Shown here in pieces: positions 41,546-53,619 of a DNA stretch of 64,000 bases; within the stretch, counting starts at the first letter, position 1, and every line of letters begins with the position of its first letter. Source of the stretch: Limnobaculum allomyrinae (lineage in GTDB: Bacteria; Pseudomonadota; Gammaproteobacteria; Enterobacterales; Enterobacteriaceae). The notes under the pieces were generated by a model. The model worked only from the letters and a program-made list of their open reading frames with translations. It did not search any database and was not told the DNA's origin. The stretch is taken from assembly GCF_016649425.1 (NCBI RefSeq), contig NZ_JADRCR010000002.1, positions 382,575 through 446,574 of the forward strand, read 5' to 3'. The position numbers and the translations under genes were made by a program.

Positions 41546-42600
41546 AGCAGAAGCGTTTAATGGTGATGGCAGGTGGAACCGGAGGACACGTCTTCCCGGG
41601 TCTGGCTGTTGCCCATGACCTGATGGCGCAAGGCTGGGAAGTTCGCTGGCTGGGAACTGCGGATAGAATGGAAGCCGATTTAGTACCGAAACACGGAATA
41701 GAAATCGATTTTATTAACATTTCCGGACTTCGTGGCAAAGGTATCATTGCGTTATTATGCGCGCCATTCAGAATTTTCCGTGCTGTACGCCAGGCTAAAG
41801 CCATCATGCGTAGTTATAAGCCAGATGTGGTACTGGGTATGGGAGGGTATGTTTCTGGGCCGGGTGGTCTGGCTGCCTGGATGTGTGGCATACCGGTGGT
41901 ATTACATGAACAGAACGGCATTGCAGGATTAACGAATCGCTGGCTGGCCAAAATTGCTAAACGCGTGTTGCAGGCATTTCCCGGCGCATTTCCTAATGCA
42001 GAGGTGGTAGGTAATCCGGTTCGTACCGATGTATTGGCGCTACCATTACCGGAAGTTCGTTTATCTGAACGTAGCGGAGCAATTCGGGTGCTGGTCGTTG
42101 GTGGCAGCCAGGGTGCGCGAATACTCAATCAGACCGTTCCACAAGCGGCTGAACGTCTGGGGAATAGAATTATTCTCTGGCATCAGGTTGGTAAAGGTGC
42201 GCTGGAAAGCGTACAGCAGGATTACCAGCAACGCGGTCTGGATGGGCATAATATCACTGAATTTATTGACGACATGGCGTCAGCCTATGCGTGGGCCGAT
42301 GTGGTGGTTTGCCGCTCAGGTGCTTTGACGGTAAGCGAAATTGCTGCCGCAGGTTTACCGGCTATTTTTGTGCCATTTATGCACAAAGATCGTCAGCAAT
42401 ACTGGAATGCACTGCCGTTGGAAAAAGCGGGTGCGGCCAAAATTATTGAACAACCTCAGTTTAATGCAGATTCATTAACTGAAACGTTAGAAGAATTGAA
42501 TCGATCAAAATTACTGGCGATGGCGATGGAAGCCAGAGCGACAGCCATACCGGACGCCACTGAGCGCGTTTCTGCGGTAGTTAAAAGCGTCGCCCTGTAG
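41542..42600 (+). CDS. murG: Lipid II synthase MurG
   Basis: MurG transfers GlcNAc to lipid I on the inner membrane face. The 352-residue GT-B enzyme has the glycine loops [16 protein letters not shown] and [13 protein letters not shown] and the UDP-GlcNAc site region [20 protein letters not shown]. The N-terminal membrane-association patch is preserved. Starts within the ftsW stop (ATGA). Confidence 0.98.
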   Translation: MKQKRLMVMAGGTGGHVFPGLAVAHDLMAQGWEVRWLGTADRMEADLVPKHGIEIDFINISGLRGKGIIALLCAPFRIFRAVRQAKAIMRSYKPDVVLGMGGYVSGPGGLAAWMCGIPVVLHEQNGIAGLTNRWLAKIAKRVLQAFPGAFPNAEVVGNPVRTDVLALPLPEVRLSERSGAIRVLVVGGSQGARILNQTVPQAAERLGNRIILWHQVGKGALESVQQDYQQRGLDGHNITEFIDDMASAYAWADVVVCRSGALTVSEIAAAGLPAIFVPFMHKDRQQYWNALPLEKAGAAKIIEQPQFNADSLTETLEELNRSKLLAMAMEARATAIPDATERVSAVVKSVAL

Positions 42601-42643
42601 TTTTGAAGTGAACTTTAATTATGACAAGAGCAAACAGAAAACC

Positions 42644-44119
42644 GTGAATGAGCATGTAGATATACAACGATTGGCGAAACTTCGCACCATGGTGCCGGAA
42701 ATGCGACGCGTCCGGCATATCCACTTTGTTGGTATTGGTGGAGCAGGCATGGGAGGCATCGCTGAGGTTCTGGCTAACGAAGGTTACCAGATCAGTGGTT
42801 CCGATTTGGCGCCAAATGCCGTCACGCAACAGTTAACAGCGCTGGGTGCAGAAATTTATTTCAATCACCGTGCAGAAAACGTTAAGGGAGCCAGTGTGGT
42901 TGTCGTTTCAACCGCAGTTCCTGCAGATAATGCAGAGGTGGTTGCTGCGCGTGAAGCACGTATTCCGGTTATCCGTCGTGCAGAAATGCTGGCAGAGCTG
43001 ATGCGTTTTCGTCATGGCATCGCTATCGCTGGTACTCATGGTAAAACCACCACTACAGCGTTAGTGACGGGTATCTATGCTGCGGCAGGATTAGATCCAA
43101 CGTTTGTTAATGGTGGTCTGGTTAAAGCAGCAGGAACTCACGCCGCATTGGGTTGTAGTCGTTATCTGATTGCCGAAGCTGATGAGAGTGATGCGTCGTT
43201 CCTGCATTTACAGCCAATGGTTGCCATTGTGACTAATATTGAAGCCGACCATATGGATACTTATCAGGGCGACTTCGAAAACTTAAAGCAGACGTTTATT
43301 AATTTCCTGCACAATTTGCCGTTTTATGGTCGTGCGGTGATGTGCGTCGATGATCCTGTAGTACGTGAGCTTATCCCACAGGTTGGTCGTCAGGTGATTA
43401 CTTACGGTTTCAGTGAAGATGCTGATGTTCGTATTAAAGATTATGAACAAATACGCTCTCAGGGTTTCTTTACCCTTTGCCGTCATGATAAGAGCGATTT
43501 AAAGGTGATGTTGAATGCACCGGGTCGTCATAACGCACTGAATGCGGCGGCAGCAGTAGCTACCGCGACTGAAGAGGGCATTGGTGACGATGCTATTGTT
43601 CAGGCGCTGGCTAACTTCCAGGGAACCGGTCGTCGTTTTGACTTTCTGGGTAAATTTGAACGTGAAGAGGGTGGTGACATTATGCTGGTTGATGATTATG
43701 GTCATCATCCCAGTGAAGTGGATGTCACTATTAAAGCCGCCAGAGCCGGTTGGGAAGAGCGTCGTTTAGTGATGATTTTCCAACCGCATCGCTATTCACG
43801 TACCCGTGACCTGTACGATGATTTTGCTAACGTACTGTCTCAGGTTGATGTGCTGTTTATGCTGGATGTTTATCCGGCAGGAGAAGCCCCAATTCCGGGA
43901 GCAGACAGCCGTTCACTGTGTCGTACTATTCGTGGACGCGGCAAGTTAGATCCAATTTTTGTGTCAGATGTAGATGCGCTACCGGATATGTTGCAACAGG
44001 TGTTGCAGAGTGGCGATCTGGTTCTGACCCAGGGAGCCGGCAATATTGGGCGTGTAGCCCGTCGGTTAGCTGAATTAAAATTACAAACAATAAATACAAA
44101 TGAGGGAAATCATGACTGA
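42644..44119 (+). CDS. murC: UDP-MurNAc:L-alanine ligase MurC
   Basis: MurC adds L-alanine to UDP-MurNAc. I start at GTG 42644 because this gives 491 residues, the length of E. coli MurC, and an aligned N-terminus ([14 protein letters not shown] against MNTQQLAKLR). Another GTG at 42608 would add 12 residues; neither has a strong ribosome binding site. Motifs are [16 protein letters not shown], the ATP loop [22 protein letters not shown] and [10 protein letters not shown]. It overlaps ddlB by 8 bases. Confidence 0.95.
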   Translation: MNEHVDIQRLAKLRTMVPEMRRVRHIHFVGIGGAGMGGIAEVLANEGYQISGSDLAPNAVTQQLTALGAEIYFNHRAENVKGASVVVVSTAVPADNAEVVAAREARIPVIRRAEMLAELMRFRHGIAIAGTHGKTTTTALVTGIYAAAGLDPTFVNGGLVKAAGTHAALGCSRYLIAEADESDASFLHLQPMVAIVTNIEADHMDTYQGDFENLKQTFINFLHNLPFYGRAVMCVDDPVVRELIPQVGRQVITYGFSEDADVRIKDYEQIRSQGFFTLCRHDKSDLKVMLNAPGRHNALNAAAAVATATEEGIGDDAIVQALANFQGTGRRFDFLGKFEREEGGDIMLVDDYGHHPSEVDVTIKAARAGWEERRLVMIFQPHRYSRTRDLYDDFANVLSQVDVLFMLDVYPAGEAPIPGADSRSLCRTIRGRGKLDPIFVSDVDALPDMLQQVLQSGDLVLTQGAGNIGRVARRLAELKLQTINTNEGNHD

Positions 44120-45023
44120 GAAAGTGGCAGTCCTTCTTGGCGGGACATCAGCAGAGCGTGATGTATCACTAAACTCTGGTGCTGCAGTGTTAGCAGGCTT
44201 ACGCGAGGCGGGCGTTGACGCTCATCCGATTGACCCAAAAATGTATCCTGTCGCTCAGTTAAAGGCAGATGGATTCGATAAAGTATTTATTGCGTTACAT
44301 GGTCGTGGTGGTGAAGACGGAACCCTGCAAGGGCTATTAGAGTTCCTTGGTCTGCCTTATACCGGCAGTGGCGTAATGGCTTCTGCATTAACCATGGATA
44401 AATTGAGAACTAAATTGTTATGGCAAGGCTCTAACCTTCCGGTGTCGCCTTATGTTGCACTGAATGCCGAACAACTGGCGCAGGTTGATACCGATGCCAT
44501 CATCAAACAGCTGGGATTACCGCTGATTGTGAAGCCAAGCAGTGAAGGTTCAAGCGTGGGTATGAGCAAGGTGAATGCTGAAACAGAACTACTGCCGGCA
44601 TTAAAAGAAGCCTTTAAGCATGATACCAGCGTACTGATTGAAAAGTGGTTGAGTGGCCCGGAGTTTACCGTGGCGATTTTAGGGGATGAAGTACTGCCTT
44701 CAATCCGTATTCAACCAGCCGGTGTGTTTTATGACTATCAGGCAAAATATATCTCTGATGATACTCAATACTTCTGTCCAAGTGGCTTAAGTGATGAGCT
44801 GGAGAGCCAAATTCGGGCGTTAGCAGCGGCTGCTTATAAAGCTGTGGGCTGCCGGGGCTGGGGTCGTGTGGATGTGATGCAGGATAGCGACGGTCAGTTT
44901 TATCTGCTGGAAGTCAATACAGCACCGGGTATGACTAACCATAGTCTGGTACCAATGGCGGCACGCCAGCACGGTTTAAGTTTTTCTCAGCTAGTCGTTA
45001 AGATTTTGGCGTTGGCTGACTGA
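44112..45023 (+). CDS. ddlB: D-alanine-D-alanine ligase DdlB
   Basis: DdlB makes the D-Ala-D-Ala dipeptide used by MurF. The ATG at 44112 gives 303 residues beginning [20 protein letters not shown], in line with E. coli DdlB (306), and has GAGGGAAATC before it. ATP-grasp features are seen in [17 protein letters not shown] and [17 protein letters not shown]. Upstream in-frame codons from 44100 are not used. Confidence 0.97.
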   Translation: MTEKVAVLLGGTSAERDVSLNSGAAVLAGLREAGVDAHPIDPKMYPVAQLKADGFDKVFIALHGRGGEDGTLQGLLEFLGLPYTGSGVMASALTMDKLRTKLLWQGSNLPVSPYVALNAEQLAQVDTDAIIKQLGLPLIVKPSSEGSSVGMSKVNAETELLPALKEAFKHDTSVLIEKWLSGPEFTVAILGDEVLPSIRIQPAGVFYDYQAKYISDDTQYFCPSGLSDELESQIRALAAAAYKAVGCRGWGRVDVMQDSDGQFYLLEVNTAPGMTNHSLVPMAARQHGLSFSQLVVKILALAD

Positions 45024-45024
45024 T

Positions 45025-45831
45025 ATGTCCCAGGCAGCAAGAAACGTCCGTGATGAGCAAGAAAGAAAGAAGAGCACCGGACGCAGTAACGGAACTCAGC
45101 TCATTGGTCTAATCTTTCTGCTGATGGTGATAGGTACCGTGGTATGGGGATGCTGGGCAGTTATTCATTGGATGAATGACGCCGAACGCTTACCGCTTTC
45201 TCGTTTAGTGGTTACCGGTGAGCGGCATATTACGACCAACGATGATATTCGGCAGACCATTTTGTCGTCGGGTGCACCGGGTACCTTTATGTCTCAGGAT
45301 GTGGACGTACTGCAACAGCAGATTCTGCACCTGAAATGGATTAAACAGGCCAGCGTACGTAAGCAATGGCCTGATGAGCTTAAGATTCATATTGTGGAGT
45401 ATGTCCCTTACGCTCGCTGGAATGACCTCCAGCTGCTAGATAAAGATGGCAATGTATTCAGCATACCGGCAGAGAGAGTGAGTGATAAGAATCTTCCTCT
45501 GCTATATGGTCCGGAAGATGGTGAGAAAGAGGTTCTGGAAGGATACAACAGCATGAACCAGGCGCTGGCCGCCGCAAAGTTTAAGCTGAAGACCGTGTCA
45601 ATGAGTGAACGCCGCTCATGGCAGTTAGTGTTAGATAACGATGTGCGCATCGAGCTGGGAAGAGAAAACCGAACCAAGCGTTTAGATCGCTTTATCGCTC
45701 TCTATCCTACGCTGTTGCAGCAAGTACCTGCGGATAAGCGTATTGCCTCGCTGGATATGCGCTATGACACCGGTGCTGCGGTTGGTTGGGCACCCGCATT
45801 TATTGACAGTCAGGCAATTTTTTCTGATTGA
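45025..45831 (+). CDS. ftsQ: Cell division protein FtsQ
   Basis: FtsQ is a bitopic divisome scaffold that binds FtsL and FtsB. The 268-residue protein (E. coli 276) has a basic cytoplasmic tail, one membrane helix ([21 protein letters not shown]), a POTRA domain from about residue 55 ([18 protein letters not shown]) and the beta domain ending [12 protein letters not shown]. Confidence 0.97.
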   Translation: MSQAARNVRDEQERKKSTGRSNGTQLIGLIFLLMVIGTVVWGCWAVIHWMNDAERLPLSRLVVTGERHITTNDDIRQTILSSGAPGTFMSQDVDVLQQQILHLKWIKQASVRKQWPDELKIHIVEYVPYARWNDLQLLDKDGNVFSIPAERVSDKNLPLLYGPEDGEKEVLEGYNSMNQALAAAKFKLKTVSMSERRSWQLVLDNDVRIELGRENRTKRLDRFIALYPTLLQQVPADKRIASLDMRYDTGAAVGWAPAFIDSQAIFSD

Positions 45832-45863
45832 GTGAAACAACAACTAGAGTCAGGCAATAAATA

Positions 45864-47120
45864 ATGATCAAATCGACAGACAGAAAACTGGTGGTTGGAC
45901 TGGAAATTGGCACAGCAAAAGTCGCTGCGCTGGTTGGAGAAGTACTGCCTGACGGTATGGTTAATATTATTGGCGTAGGAAGCTGCCCATCGCGCGGAAT
46001 GGATAAAGGCGGAGTTAACGATTTAGAGTCAGTGGTTAAATCTGTACAGCGAGCCATTGATCAGGCTGAACTGATGGCAGATTGCCAGATTGCTTCGGTT
46101 TATCTGGCGCTGTCAGGTAAACATATCAGCTGTCAGAACGAGATAGGTATGGTGCCTATCTCTGAAGAAGAAGTCACACAGGAAGATGTAGAGAGCGTGG
46201 TTCATACCGCTAAATCGGTGCGGGTTCGTGATGAGCACCGGATTCTGCATGTTATCCCTCAGGAATATGCCATTGACTATCAGGAAGGGATCAAAAATCC
46301 GGTAGGACTTTCTGGTGTGCGGATGCAGGCAAAAGTGCATCTGATTACTTGTCATAATGACATGGCTAAAAACATTGTTAAAGCGGTAGAACGCTGCGGA
46401 CTTAAGGTAGATCAACTTATTTTCGCCGGTTTAGCCTCAAGCTATGCCGTTTTGACAGAAGATGAACGTGAACTGGGTGTCTGCGTCATTGATATTGGCG
46501 GTGGAACCATGGATATCGCTATTTATACTGGCGGTGCTCTGCGTCATACTAAAGTTATTCCTTACGCAGGTAATGTGGTTACCAGTGATATCGCTTATGC
46601 ATTCGGGACTCCGCCAACGGATGCCGAAGCAATAAAAGTGCGTCATGGATGTGCTTTGGGTTCTATCGTCAGCAAAGATGAGAACGTAGAAGTCCCTAGC
46701 GTTGGTGGTCGACCACCGCGTAGTTTACAGCGTCAGACGTTAGCTGATGTGATTGAGCCGCGTTATACCGAGCTGCTTAATCTGGTAAACGATGAAATTT
46801 TGCAGGTGCAGGAACAACTGCGTCAACAAGGGGTTAAGCATCACTTAGCCGCCGGTATTGTGTTAACAGGGGGAGCGGCTCAGATTGATGGTTTAGCTGA
46901 GTGTGCTCAAAGAGTGTTCCATACCCAAGTGCGTATTGGACAGCCACTGAATATCACTGGACTAACGGATTATGCGCAAGAGCCTTACTACTCAACGGCA
47001 GTAGGTCTGTTGCACTACGGTAAAGAGTCTCACCTCAGAGGCGAGACTGATGTAGAAAAAAGAACATCTATGCGTAGCTGGGCACAACGTTTGACCGGTT
47101 GGTTACGTAAAGAATTTTAA
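45864..47120 (+). CDS. ftsA: Cell division actin-like protein FtsA
   Basis: FtsA tethers FtsZ to the membrane and signals to the septal synthases. The 418-residue protein (E. coli 420) has the actin-fold phosphate loops GLEIGTAKVAALVGEV and VIDIGGGTMDIAIYTGG, VLTGGAAQIDGLAE, and the C-terminal amphipathic membrane-targeting helix (SWAQRLTGWLRKEF). Confidence 0.98.
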   Translation: MIKSTDRKLVVGLEIGTAKVAALVGEVLPDGMVNIIGVGSCPSRGMDKGGVNDLESVVKSVQRAIDQAELMADCQIASVYLALSGKHISCQNEIGMVPISEEEVTQEDVESVVHTAKSVRVRDEHRILHVIPQEYAIDYQEGIKNPVGLSGVRMQAKVHLITCHNDMAKNIVKAVERCGLKVDQLIFAGLASSYAVLTEDERELGVCVIDIGGGTMDIAIYTGGALRHTKVIPYAGNVVTSDIAYAFGTPPTDAEAIKVRHGCALGSIVSKDENVEVPSVGGRPPRSLQRQTLADVIEPRYTELLNLVNDEILQVQEQLRQQGVKHHLAAGIVLTGGAAQIDGLAECAQRVFHTQVRIGQPLNITGLTDYAQEPYYSTAVGLLHYGKESHLRGETDVEKRTSMRSWAQRLTGWLRKEF

Positions 47121-47188
47121 TCAGTAGTGCAATTAACGTGTTTTAAGCGATAATTCATTGCGTAAGAGTTAAAACGGAGAGAGAAATT

Positions 47189-48346
47189 ATGTTTGAACCA
47201 ATGGAGCTAACCAACGATGCGGTGATTAAAGTCATCGGCGTTGGCGGCGGCGGCGGTAATGCTGTCGAACATATGGTGCGTGAGCACATTGAAGGCGTTG
47301 AATTCTTCGCCATCAATACTGATGCTCAAGCGTTGCGGAAAACGGCCGTTGGCCAAACTATCCAGATTGGTAGTGGTGTAACCAAAGGCTTAGGCGCAGG
47401 TGCTAACCCTGAAGTGGGCCGCAATTCTGCAGAAGAAGACCGTGAACAACTGCGTACTGCACTGGAAGGTGCGGACATGGTATTTATTGCTGCCGGCATG
47501 GGTGGTGGTACCGGAACCGGTGCTGCGCCAGTTGTTGCTGAAGTGGCAAAAGACTTAGGTATTCTGACCGTTGCCGTGGTAACCAAACCATTTAACTTCG
47601 AAGGTAAAAAGCGTATGACGTTTGCAGAGCAAGGCATTGCCGAACTCTCCAAGCATGTTGACTCGCTGATTACTATTCCTAATGACAAGCTACTGAAAGT
47701 ATTAGGTCGCGGTATTTCACTGCTGGACGCTTTCGGTGCAGCCAATGACGTACTAAAAGGCGCGGTGCAGGGTATTGCTGAACTGATTACTCGTCCGGGC
47801 TTAATGAACGTTGACTTTGCAGACGTACGTACAGTGATGTCTGAAATGGGCTATGCCATGATGGGTTCAGGTATTGCTCGCGGTGAAGATCGTGCTGAAG
47901 AAGCCGCTGAGATGGCTATCTCCAGTCCGTTACTGGAAGATATCGATCTGTCTGGTGCCCGCGGCGTTCTGGTTAACATTACGGCTGGCTTTGACTTACG
48001 TTTGGATGAGTTCGAAACTGTTGGTAACACCATCCGTGCATTTGCATCGGATAATGCTACCGTGGTTATCGGTACTTCTCTGGACCCGGATATGAGCGAC
48101 GAGCTACGAGTGACTGTTGTTGCAACCGGTATCGGTATGGACAAGCGTCCTGAAATTACGCTGGTCTCTAAATCACCGGCCACTCAGCCAGTCGATCATC
48201 GCTATGCTCAACATGGTTTAGCACCTCTGCAACCGCAAGAGAGCAAACCTGCTGCAGCGAAAGTGGTAAATGACCAGGGCGTTCAGCCGAACAAAGAGCC
48301 TGATTATTTAGATATTCCAGCCTTCTTACGCAAACAAGCGGATTAA
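47189..48346 (+). CDS. ftsZ: Cell division GTPase FtsZ
   Basis: FtsZ polymerises into the Z-ring. The 385-residue tubulin homologue has the GTP signature [16 protein letters not shown] near residue 106, the T7 synergy loop DFADVRTVM and the conserved C-terminal peptide [14 protein letters not shown] that binds FtsA, ZipA and ZapD. The ribosome binding site AACGGAGAGAG precedes the start. It follows ftsA after 68 bases. Confidence 0.99.
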   Translation: MFEPMELTNDAVIKVIGVGGGGGNAVEHMVREHIEGVEFFAINTDAQALRKTAVGQTIQIGSGVTKGLGAGANPEVGRNSAEEDREQLRTALEGADMVFIAAGMGGGTGTGAAPVVAEVAKDLGILTVAVVTKPFNFEGKKRMTFAEQGIAELSKHVDSLITIPNDKLLKVLGRGISLLDAFGAANDVLKGAVQGIAELITRPGLMNVDFADVRTVMSEMGYAMMGSGIARGEDRAEEAAEMAISSPLLEDIDLSGARGVLVNITAGFDLRLDEFETVGNTIRAFASDNATVVIGTSLDPDMSDELRVTVVATGIGMDKRPEITLVSKSPATQPVDHRYAQHGLAPLQPQESKPAAAKVVNDQGVQPNKEPDYLDIPAFLRKQAD

Positions 48347-48428
48347 TTAGGCTGTTAACGCTGAATGATTTGGATTCTCCGCTCTTTATGCTAAACTGGC
48401 GCGGAGACCGTGGTGTAAACTACGGTAA

Positions 48429-49373
<945 letters not shown>

Positions 49374-49384
49374 TCGCTGGGTAA

Positions 49385-49921
49385 TTACGGTTTTTTAGTA
49401 CGATTTAAATTATTACGGCTTGTTGCGCTGGTTACTCTCTCTCCAGCTAGTGCAGCAAGTCGTTCTAGTTTCTCTTTCAGCCTTTTTGGGCTCCTCGCTG
49501 CCAATTCCTTCAACTGTTTTGCACTCTGTTCACTAAGCTGACGCATAGGCACATCATCTTTTGTGCTTTCCGGAATGTAGCGATGGACTAAATTTTCAGC
49601 AGTCTGCTTATTTGTGCTTAACTTTGGATTAATCTTTATGTCGATTGATACTAAAGATGGTAATATTTCACTCCTGAGTGTGCTTAATAATGTTTGTTGT
49701 TCATAACGTAAAAGTGTCAACCAACTGGCATTTGCCACCTCAAGGACTAAAATACCTTGACGGTAGTTAGCAACTCGACAGAATTCGTGCAGTTGTTTAG
49801 GTAACAGAGCCTTAACTGCCTTATTAAGTTTTATCAGCGCTATGGCTCGTTGCTGGACGTTTCGCAACAGGTCTGTATCATCAAATAGCGTATCTAATAA
49901 TAATGGGCGACTATCGCGCAT
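49385..49921 (-). CDS. DUF721 (DciA-like) protein
   Basis: The 178-residue, basic protein has the DUF721 pattern: N-terminal LLRNVQQRAIALIKLNKAVK, then the KH-like core (PKQLHEFCRVANYRQGILVL, EVANASWLTLLRYEQQTLL) and a charged C-terminal tail rich in Lys and Arg. DciA proteins load the DnaB helicase in bacteria without DnaC; related DUF721 proteins persist between lpxC and secM in some Enterobacterales. It is divergent from secM, the two starts being only 33 bases apart, and convergent on lpxC. Its role here is unknown and helicase loading is unproven. Confidence 0.75.
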   Translation of the reverse strand: MRDSRPLLLDTLFDDTDLLRNVQQRAIALIKLNKAVKALLPKQLHEFCRVANYRQGILVLEVANASWLTLLRYEQQTLLSTLRSEILPSLVSIDIKINPKLSTNKQTAENLVHRYIPESTKDDVPMRQLSEQSAKQLKELAARSPKRLKEKLERLAALAGERVTSATSRNNLNRTKKP

Positions 49922-49954
49922 AAGCAGATTCCGGCAGGTAATAGTTAGTTGATA

Positions 49955-50470
49955 ATGGGTATTTTAAATCGTTGGCGACAATTTGGTAGGCGTTATTTTT
50001 GGCCGCACCTCTTATTGGGGGTTGTGGCAGCCAGCATTGGTGCGCCCGCAAGCCTGAACGGTTTACCTCAACAAGTTTCATTATCTGCAGCCTTTTCAAA
50101 CGTCAATCCAATTAATCCGGCAGTTCCGGGTGTTGGGCAGTTGGCGTTATCCAGCGAAATTAACACGCGGCCACTGCAAAATCTTAATCCGTGGCAACAT
50201 TTCGCGATTCGTAATTATCTTACCCGTCTTGCAGTTTCCTTCCCTCAGGATGACGTACCCTCCGATGAGGTGAAGGTCAGTGATGATAAGCTAACGCTTA
50301 GCCATCATGCTCTTCTGGATTCATTATCGATACAAGCGGCTATTGAAGTAACGCTGCCTTCGACAGTATCGCGTCTAATTCCCCTTGAGTCGACTTTTAT
50401 CCTTCACCCTGTCAGATTTTGGCTGAGCAAGGTACAGGGTATCCGCGCAGGTCCTGCTTCATACGCATAA
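49955..50470 (+). CDS. secM: Secretion monitor SecM
   Basis: SecM stalls its own ribosome until pulled by the Sec machinery, exposing the secA start. ATG 49955 gives 171 residues (E. coli 170), starting MGILNRWRQFGRRYFWPHLL as in E. coli, with a long signal peptide. The arrest motif is present near the end: W156, then GIRAGP at 162-167. At the place of E. coli Phe150 there is a histidine (H151), with Phe instead at 155. A TTG at 49949 is also in frame. It is transcribed with secA, 108 bases downstream. Confidence 0.95.
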   Translation: MGILNRWRQFGRRYFWPHLLLGVVAASIGAPASLNGLPQQVSLSAAFSNVNPINPAVPGVGQLALSSEINTRPLQNLNPWQHFAIRNYLTRLAVSFPQDDVPSDEVKVSDDKLTLSHHALLDSLSIQAAIEVTLPSTVSRLIPLESTFILHPVRFWLSKVQGIRAGPASYA

Positions 50471-50578
50471 TCATCCCGGTAATGAGGTTATCCTTGTTAC
50501 TTCGGGCGCATTTTTTCTGATTTTTTTCTTTGAATTCATACTGCCGGACAAGGCAGTACTAAAGAGACATTTAGACCT

Positions 50579-53293
50579 ATGTTAACTAAATTAATGACAA
50601 AAGTTTTCGGTAGCCGTAATGACCGGACACTGCGCCGTATGCGTAAAAGCGTTGAATCTATTAACCGCCTTGAACCAGAATATGAAGCATTATCTGACGA
50701 TGAGTTGAAGGCTAAAACTGAGGCATTCCGTGAGCGTCTGGCGAAGGGCGAGTCGCTGGAATCAATCATGCCAGAGGCGTTTGCCGTGGTGCGTGAAGCC
50801 AGTAAACGCGTATTTGGTATGCGTCACTTCGATGTGCAGATGATCGGCGGTATGGTGTTAAACGATCGTTGTATTGCAGAGATGCGTACCGGTGAAGGTA
50901 AAACCTTAACTGCAACATTGCCAGCCTATCTGAATGCCATTACAGGCCGTGGTGTACACGTAGTAACCGTGAACGACTATCTGGCACGACGCGATGCGGA
51001 AAATAACCGCCCGCTGTTTGAATTCTTAGGCTTAACCGTAGGTATTAACCTGCCGGGTATGCCGCCTCCGGCAAAACGCGAAGCCTATGCTGCGGATATC
51101 ACCTATGGTACCAACAACGAATTTGGCTTTGACTATCTGCGTGACAACATGGCATTCAGCCCTGAAGAACGCGTTCAGCGTAAGCTTTACTATGCGTTGG
51201 TGGATGAGGTTGACTCCATCTTAATCGATGAAGCGCGTACCCCGCTGATTATCTCTGGCCCTGCAGAAGACAGCTCTGAGCTATACAGAAAAGTTGATAA
51301 AATTATTCCTAAGCTGCTGCGTCAGGAAAAAGAAGATTCCGATACCTTTGAAGGTGAGGGGCACTTCTCCGTTGATGAGAAGAGCCGTCAGGTTAACCTT
51401 ACTGAGCGCGGTCTGGTACTGATTGAGCAATTGTTGATGGAAGCAGGAATGATGGAAGAGGGCGAATCGCTCTATTCTCCTGGTAACATCGTATTAATGC
51501 ATCACGTAACCGCAGCACTGCGTGCTCACGCGCTGTTTACTCGCGACGTTGACTATATCGTTAAAGATGGTGAAGTCATTATTGTTGATGAGCACACAGG
51601 CCGTACCATGGAAGGCCGCCGCTGGTCAGATGGTTTGCATCAGGCAGTAGAAGCCAAAGAAAGGGTTGAGATTCAGAATGAGAACCAAACTCTGGCTTCT
51701 ATTACCTTCCAGAACTATTTCCGTCTGTATGAGAAACTGGCCGGTATGACCGGTACGGCGGATACTGAAGCATTCGAATTCCGTCAGATTTACCGTTTAG
51801 ATACCATTGTTGTACCAACTAACCGTCCAATGGTTCGTGATGATATGCCCGATCTGGTCTATATGACTGAGAAAGAGAAGATCGATGCCATCATTGAAGA
51901 TATTAAAGATCGCAGCACTAAGGGGCAGCCAATTCTTGTAGGTACTATTTCCATCGAAAAATCGGAAGTGGTCTCTAATGAACTGAAAAAAGCCGGTATT
52001 GCTCATAAAGTTCTGAACGCCAAATTCCATGAAATGGAAGCCGAAATCGTCGCTAACGCAGGTCAGGAAGGGGCAGTAACTATCGCTACCAACATGGCGG
52101 GTCGTGGTACTGATATCGTGCTGGGTGGTAGTTGGCAGAGTGAGCTCGCTGAGCTGGAAGATCCAACTGAAGCACAGATTCAGGCGGTTAAAGCGGCATG
52201 GCAAGAGCGCCACGACCGCGTACTGGCTGCCGGTGGTTTACATATTATCGGTACCGAGCGTCATGAATCCCGCCGTATTGATAACCAGCTGCGTGGGCGT
52301 TCTGGTCGTCAGGGTGACCCGGGTTCATCACGTTTCTATCTGTCGATGGAAGATGCACTGATGCGTATCTTTGCTTCTGACCGGGTAGCAGGAATGATGC
52401 GTAAGCTGGGTATGAAGCCTGGTGAAGCGATTGAACACCCATGGGTAACCAAAGCTATCGCTAACGCTCAGCGTAAAGTAGAAAGCCGCAACTTTGATAT
52501 TCGTAAGCAACTGCTGGAATTTGATGACGTTGCTAACGATCAGCGTCGTGCTATTTATGCTCAGCGTAATGAACTGCTGGACATTAGCGACATCAGTGAA
52601 ACTATCGACAGTATCCGTCAGGATGTGTTTACCACCGTGATTGATAACTATATCCCACCTCAATCTTTGGAAGAAATGTGGGATGTGCCGGGGCTTGAAA
52701 CGCGTCTGAAGAACGATTTCGATCTTGACCTGCCGATTGCCCAGTGGCTGGATACTGAGCATGAACTGCACGAAGAGACGCTGCGTGAACGTATTGTTGA
52801 AGAAGCGGCTAAAGTTTATCACCAAAAAGAAGAGGTTGTTGGTGATGAGATGATGCGTAACTTTGAGAAAGGCGTAATGCTGCAAACGCTGGATACCATG
52901 TGGAAAGAGCATTTGGCCGCAATGGACTACCTTCGTCAGGGTATTCACCTGCGTGGTTATGCGCAGAAAGATCCTAAGCAAGAGTATAAGCGTGAGTCGT
53001 TCTCTATGTTCGCCAGCATGCTTGAAGCGTTGAAATATGAAGTTATCAGCGTACTGAGCAAAGTTCAGGTACGTATGCCGGAAGAAGTTGAAGCTGTAGA
53101 GCAACAACGTCGTGAAGAAGCAGAACGTTTAGCTCGCCAGCAGCAGTTTAGTCATCAGGAAGAGAATGCACTGGAAGAAGAGCCAGCGCCTAATCAACCA
53201 ATGGTGCGGGAAGAGCGCAAGATTGGTCGTAACGACCCGTGCCCTTGTGGTTCCGGTAAGAAATATAAGCAATGTCATGGTAGTTTGCAGTAA
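50579..53293 (+). CDS. secA: Preprotein translocase ATPase SecA
   Basis: SecA drives proteins through SecYEG. The 904-residue protein (E. coli 901) has Walker [33 protein letters not shown], the motor domain 2 signature [14 protein letters not shown] and [18 protein letters not shown], and ends with the zinc-binding region [19 protein letters not shown] that contacts SecB and lipids. Its translation should be tuned by SecM arrest. Confidence 0.99.
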   Translation: MLTKLMTKVFGSRNDRTLRRMRKSVESINRLEPEYEALSDDELKAKTEAFRERLAKGESLESIMPEAFAVVREASKRVFGMRHFDVQMIGGMVLNDRCIAEMRTGEGKTLTATLPAYLNAITGRGVHVVTVNDYLARRDAENNRPLFEFLGLTVGINLPGMPPPAKREAYAADITYGTNNEFGFDYLRDNMAFSPEERVQRKLYYALVDEVDSILIDEARTPLIISGPAEDSSELYRKVDKIIPKLLRQEKEDSDTFEGEGHFSVDEKSRQVNLTERGLVLIEQLLMEAGMMEEGESLYSPGNIVLMHHVTAALRAHALFTRDVDYIVKDGEVIIVDEHTGRTMEGRRWSDGLHQAVEAKERVEIQNENQTLASITFQNYFRLYEKLAGMTGTADTEAFEFRQIYRLDTIVVPTNRPMVRDDMPDLVYMTEKEKIDAIIEDIKDRSTKGQPILVGTISIEKSEVVSNELKKAGIAHKVLNAKFHEMEAEIVANAGQEGAVTIATNMAGRGTDIVLGGSWQSELAELEDPTEAQIQAVKAAWQERHDRVLAAGGLHIIGTERHESRRIDNQLRGRSGRQGDPGSSRFYLSMEDALMRIFASDRVAGMMRKLGMKPGEAIEHPWVTKAIANAQRKVESRNFDIRKQLLEFDDVANDQRRAIYAQRNELLDISDISETIDSIRQDVFTTVIDNYIPPQSLEEMWDVPGLETRLKNDFDLDLPIAQWLDTEHELHEETLRERIVEEAAKVYHQKEEVVGDEMMRNFEKGVMLQTLDTMWKEHLAAMDYLRQGIHLRGYAQKDPKQEYKRESFSMFASMLEALKYEVISVLSKVQVRMPEEVEAVEQQRREEAERLARQQQFSHQEENALEEEPAPNQPMVREERKIGRNDPCPCGSGKKYKQCHGSLQ

Positions 53294-53307
53294 GTTTATT
53301 AAGAGAT

Positions 53308-53329
53308 GAGAGCGCCGGTAGGCGCTCTC
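53308..53329 (+). terminator. Hairpin after secA, copy 1
   Basis: GAGAGCGCC and GGCGCTCTC form a 9-bp stem with loop GGTA, 15 bases after the secA stop. No T-run follows, so termination here may be leaky. Confidence 0.7.
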
Positions 53330-53569
53330 AGACTGATGACAAACCAGATGAATTAGCTTCAATAGACATTCCGGTCGTAAAAACTTAAGTGCTTATATTA
53401 ACTTTGTGCTCGACCGGAAAACAGTCTGTACTTGGCCTCAGCGCATGTCGGGCCTGGTCTGCCTACGGGCACTTCGTTGGCTTACGCCAAGTCGACCCCC
53501 ACGGCAGCCCCTCCCGACAATTAGCCATGTTAAGACATAAAACTGAATTATATGACTTTGTCATTAATC
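53330..53569. repeat. Structured element between two matching hairpins
   Basis: This 240-base insert-like segment contains TTCCGGTCG (53369) mirrored by CGACCGGAA (53411) and then a long, GC-rich imperfect hairpin at 53446-53519 with nested stems: TGTCGGG/CCCGACA, CTGCC/GGCAG, GGG/CCC and TTGGC/GCCAA closing on TTAC. It contrasts with its AT-rich surroundings. It may be a mobile palindromic repeat or a structured RNA; I cannot identify the family. Confidence 0.5.
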
Positions 53570-53597
53570 GAGAGCGCCTGTTGGCGCTCTCCTTTTA
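53570..53597 (+). terminator. Terminator before mutT, copy 2 of the secA hairpin
   Basis: The same arms GAGAGCGCC and GGCGCTCTC recur with loop TGTT, now followed by CTTTTAT. The identical arms 262 bases apart suggest that a terminator was duplicated or split by an insertion. Confidence 0.78.
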
Positions 53598-53619
53598 TCT
53601 ACACAATAATAACTGACCA

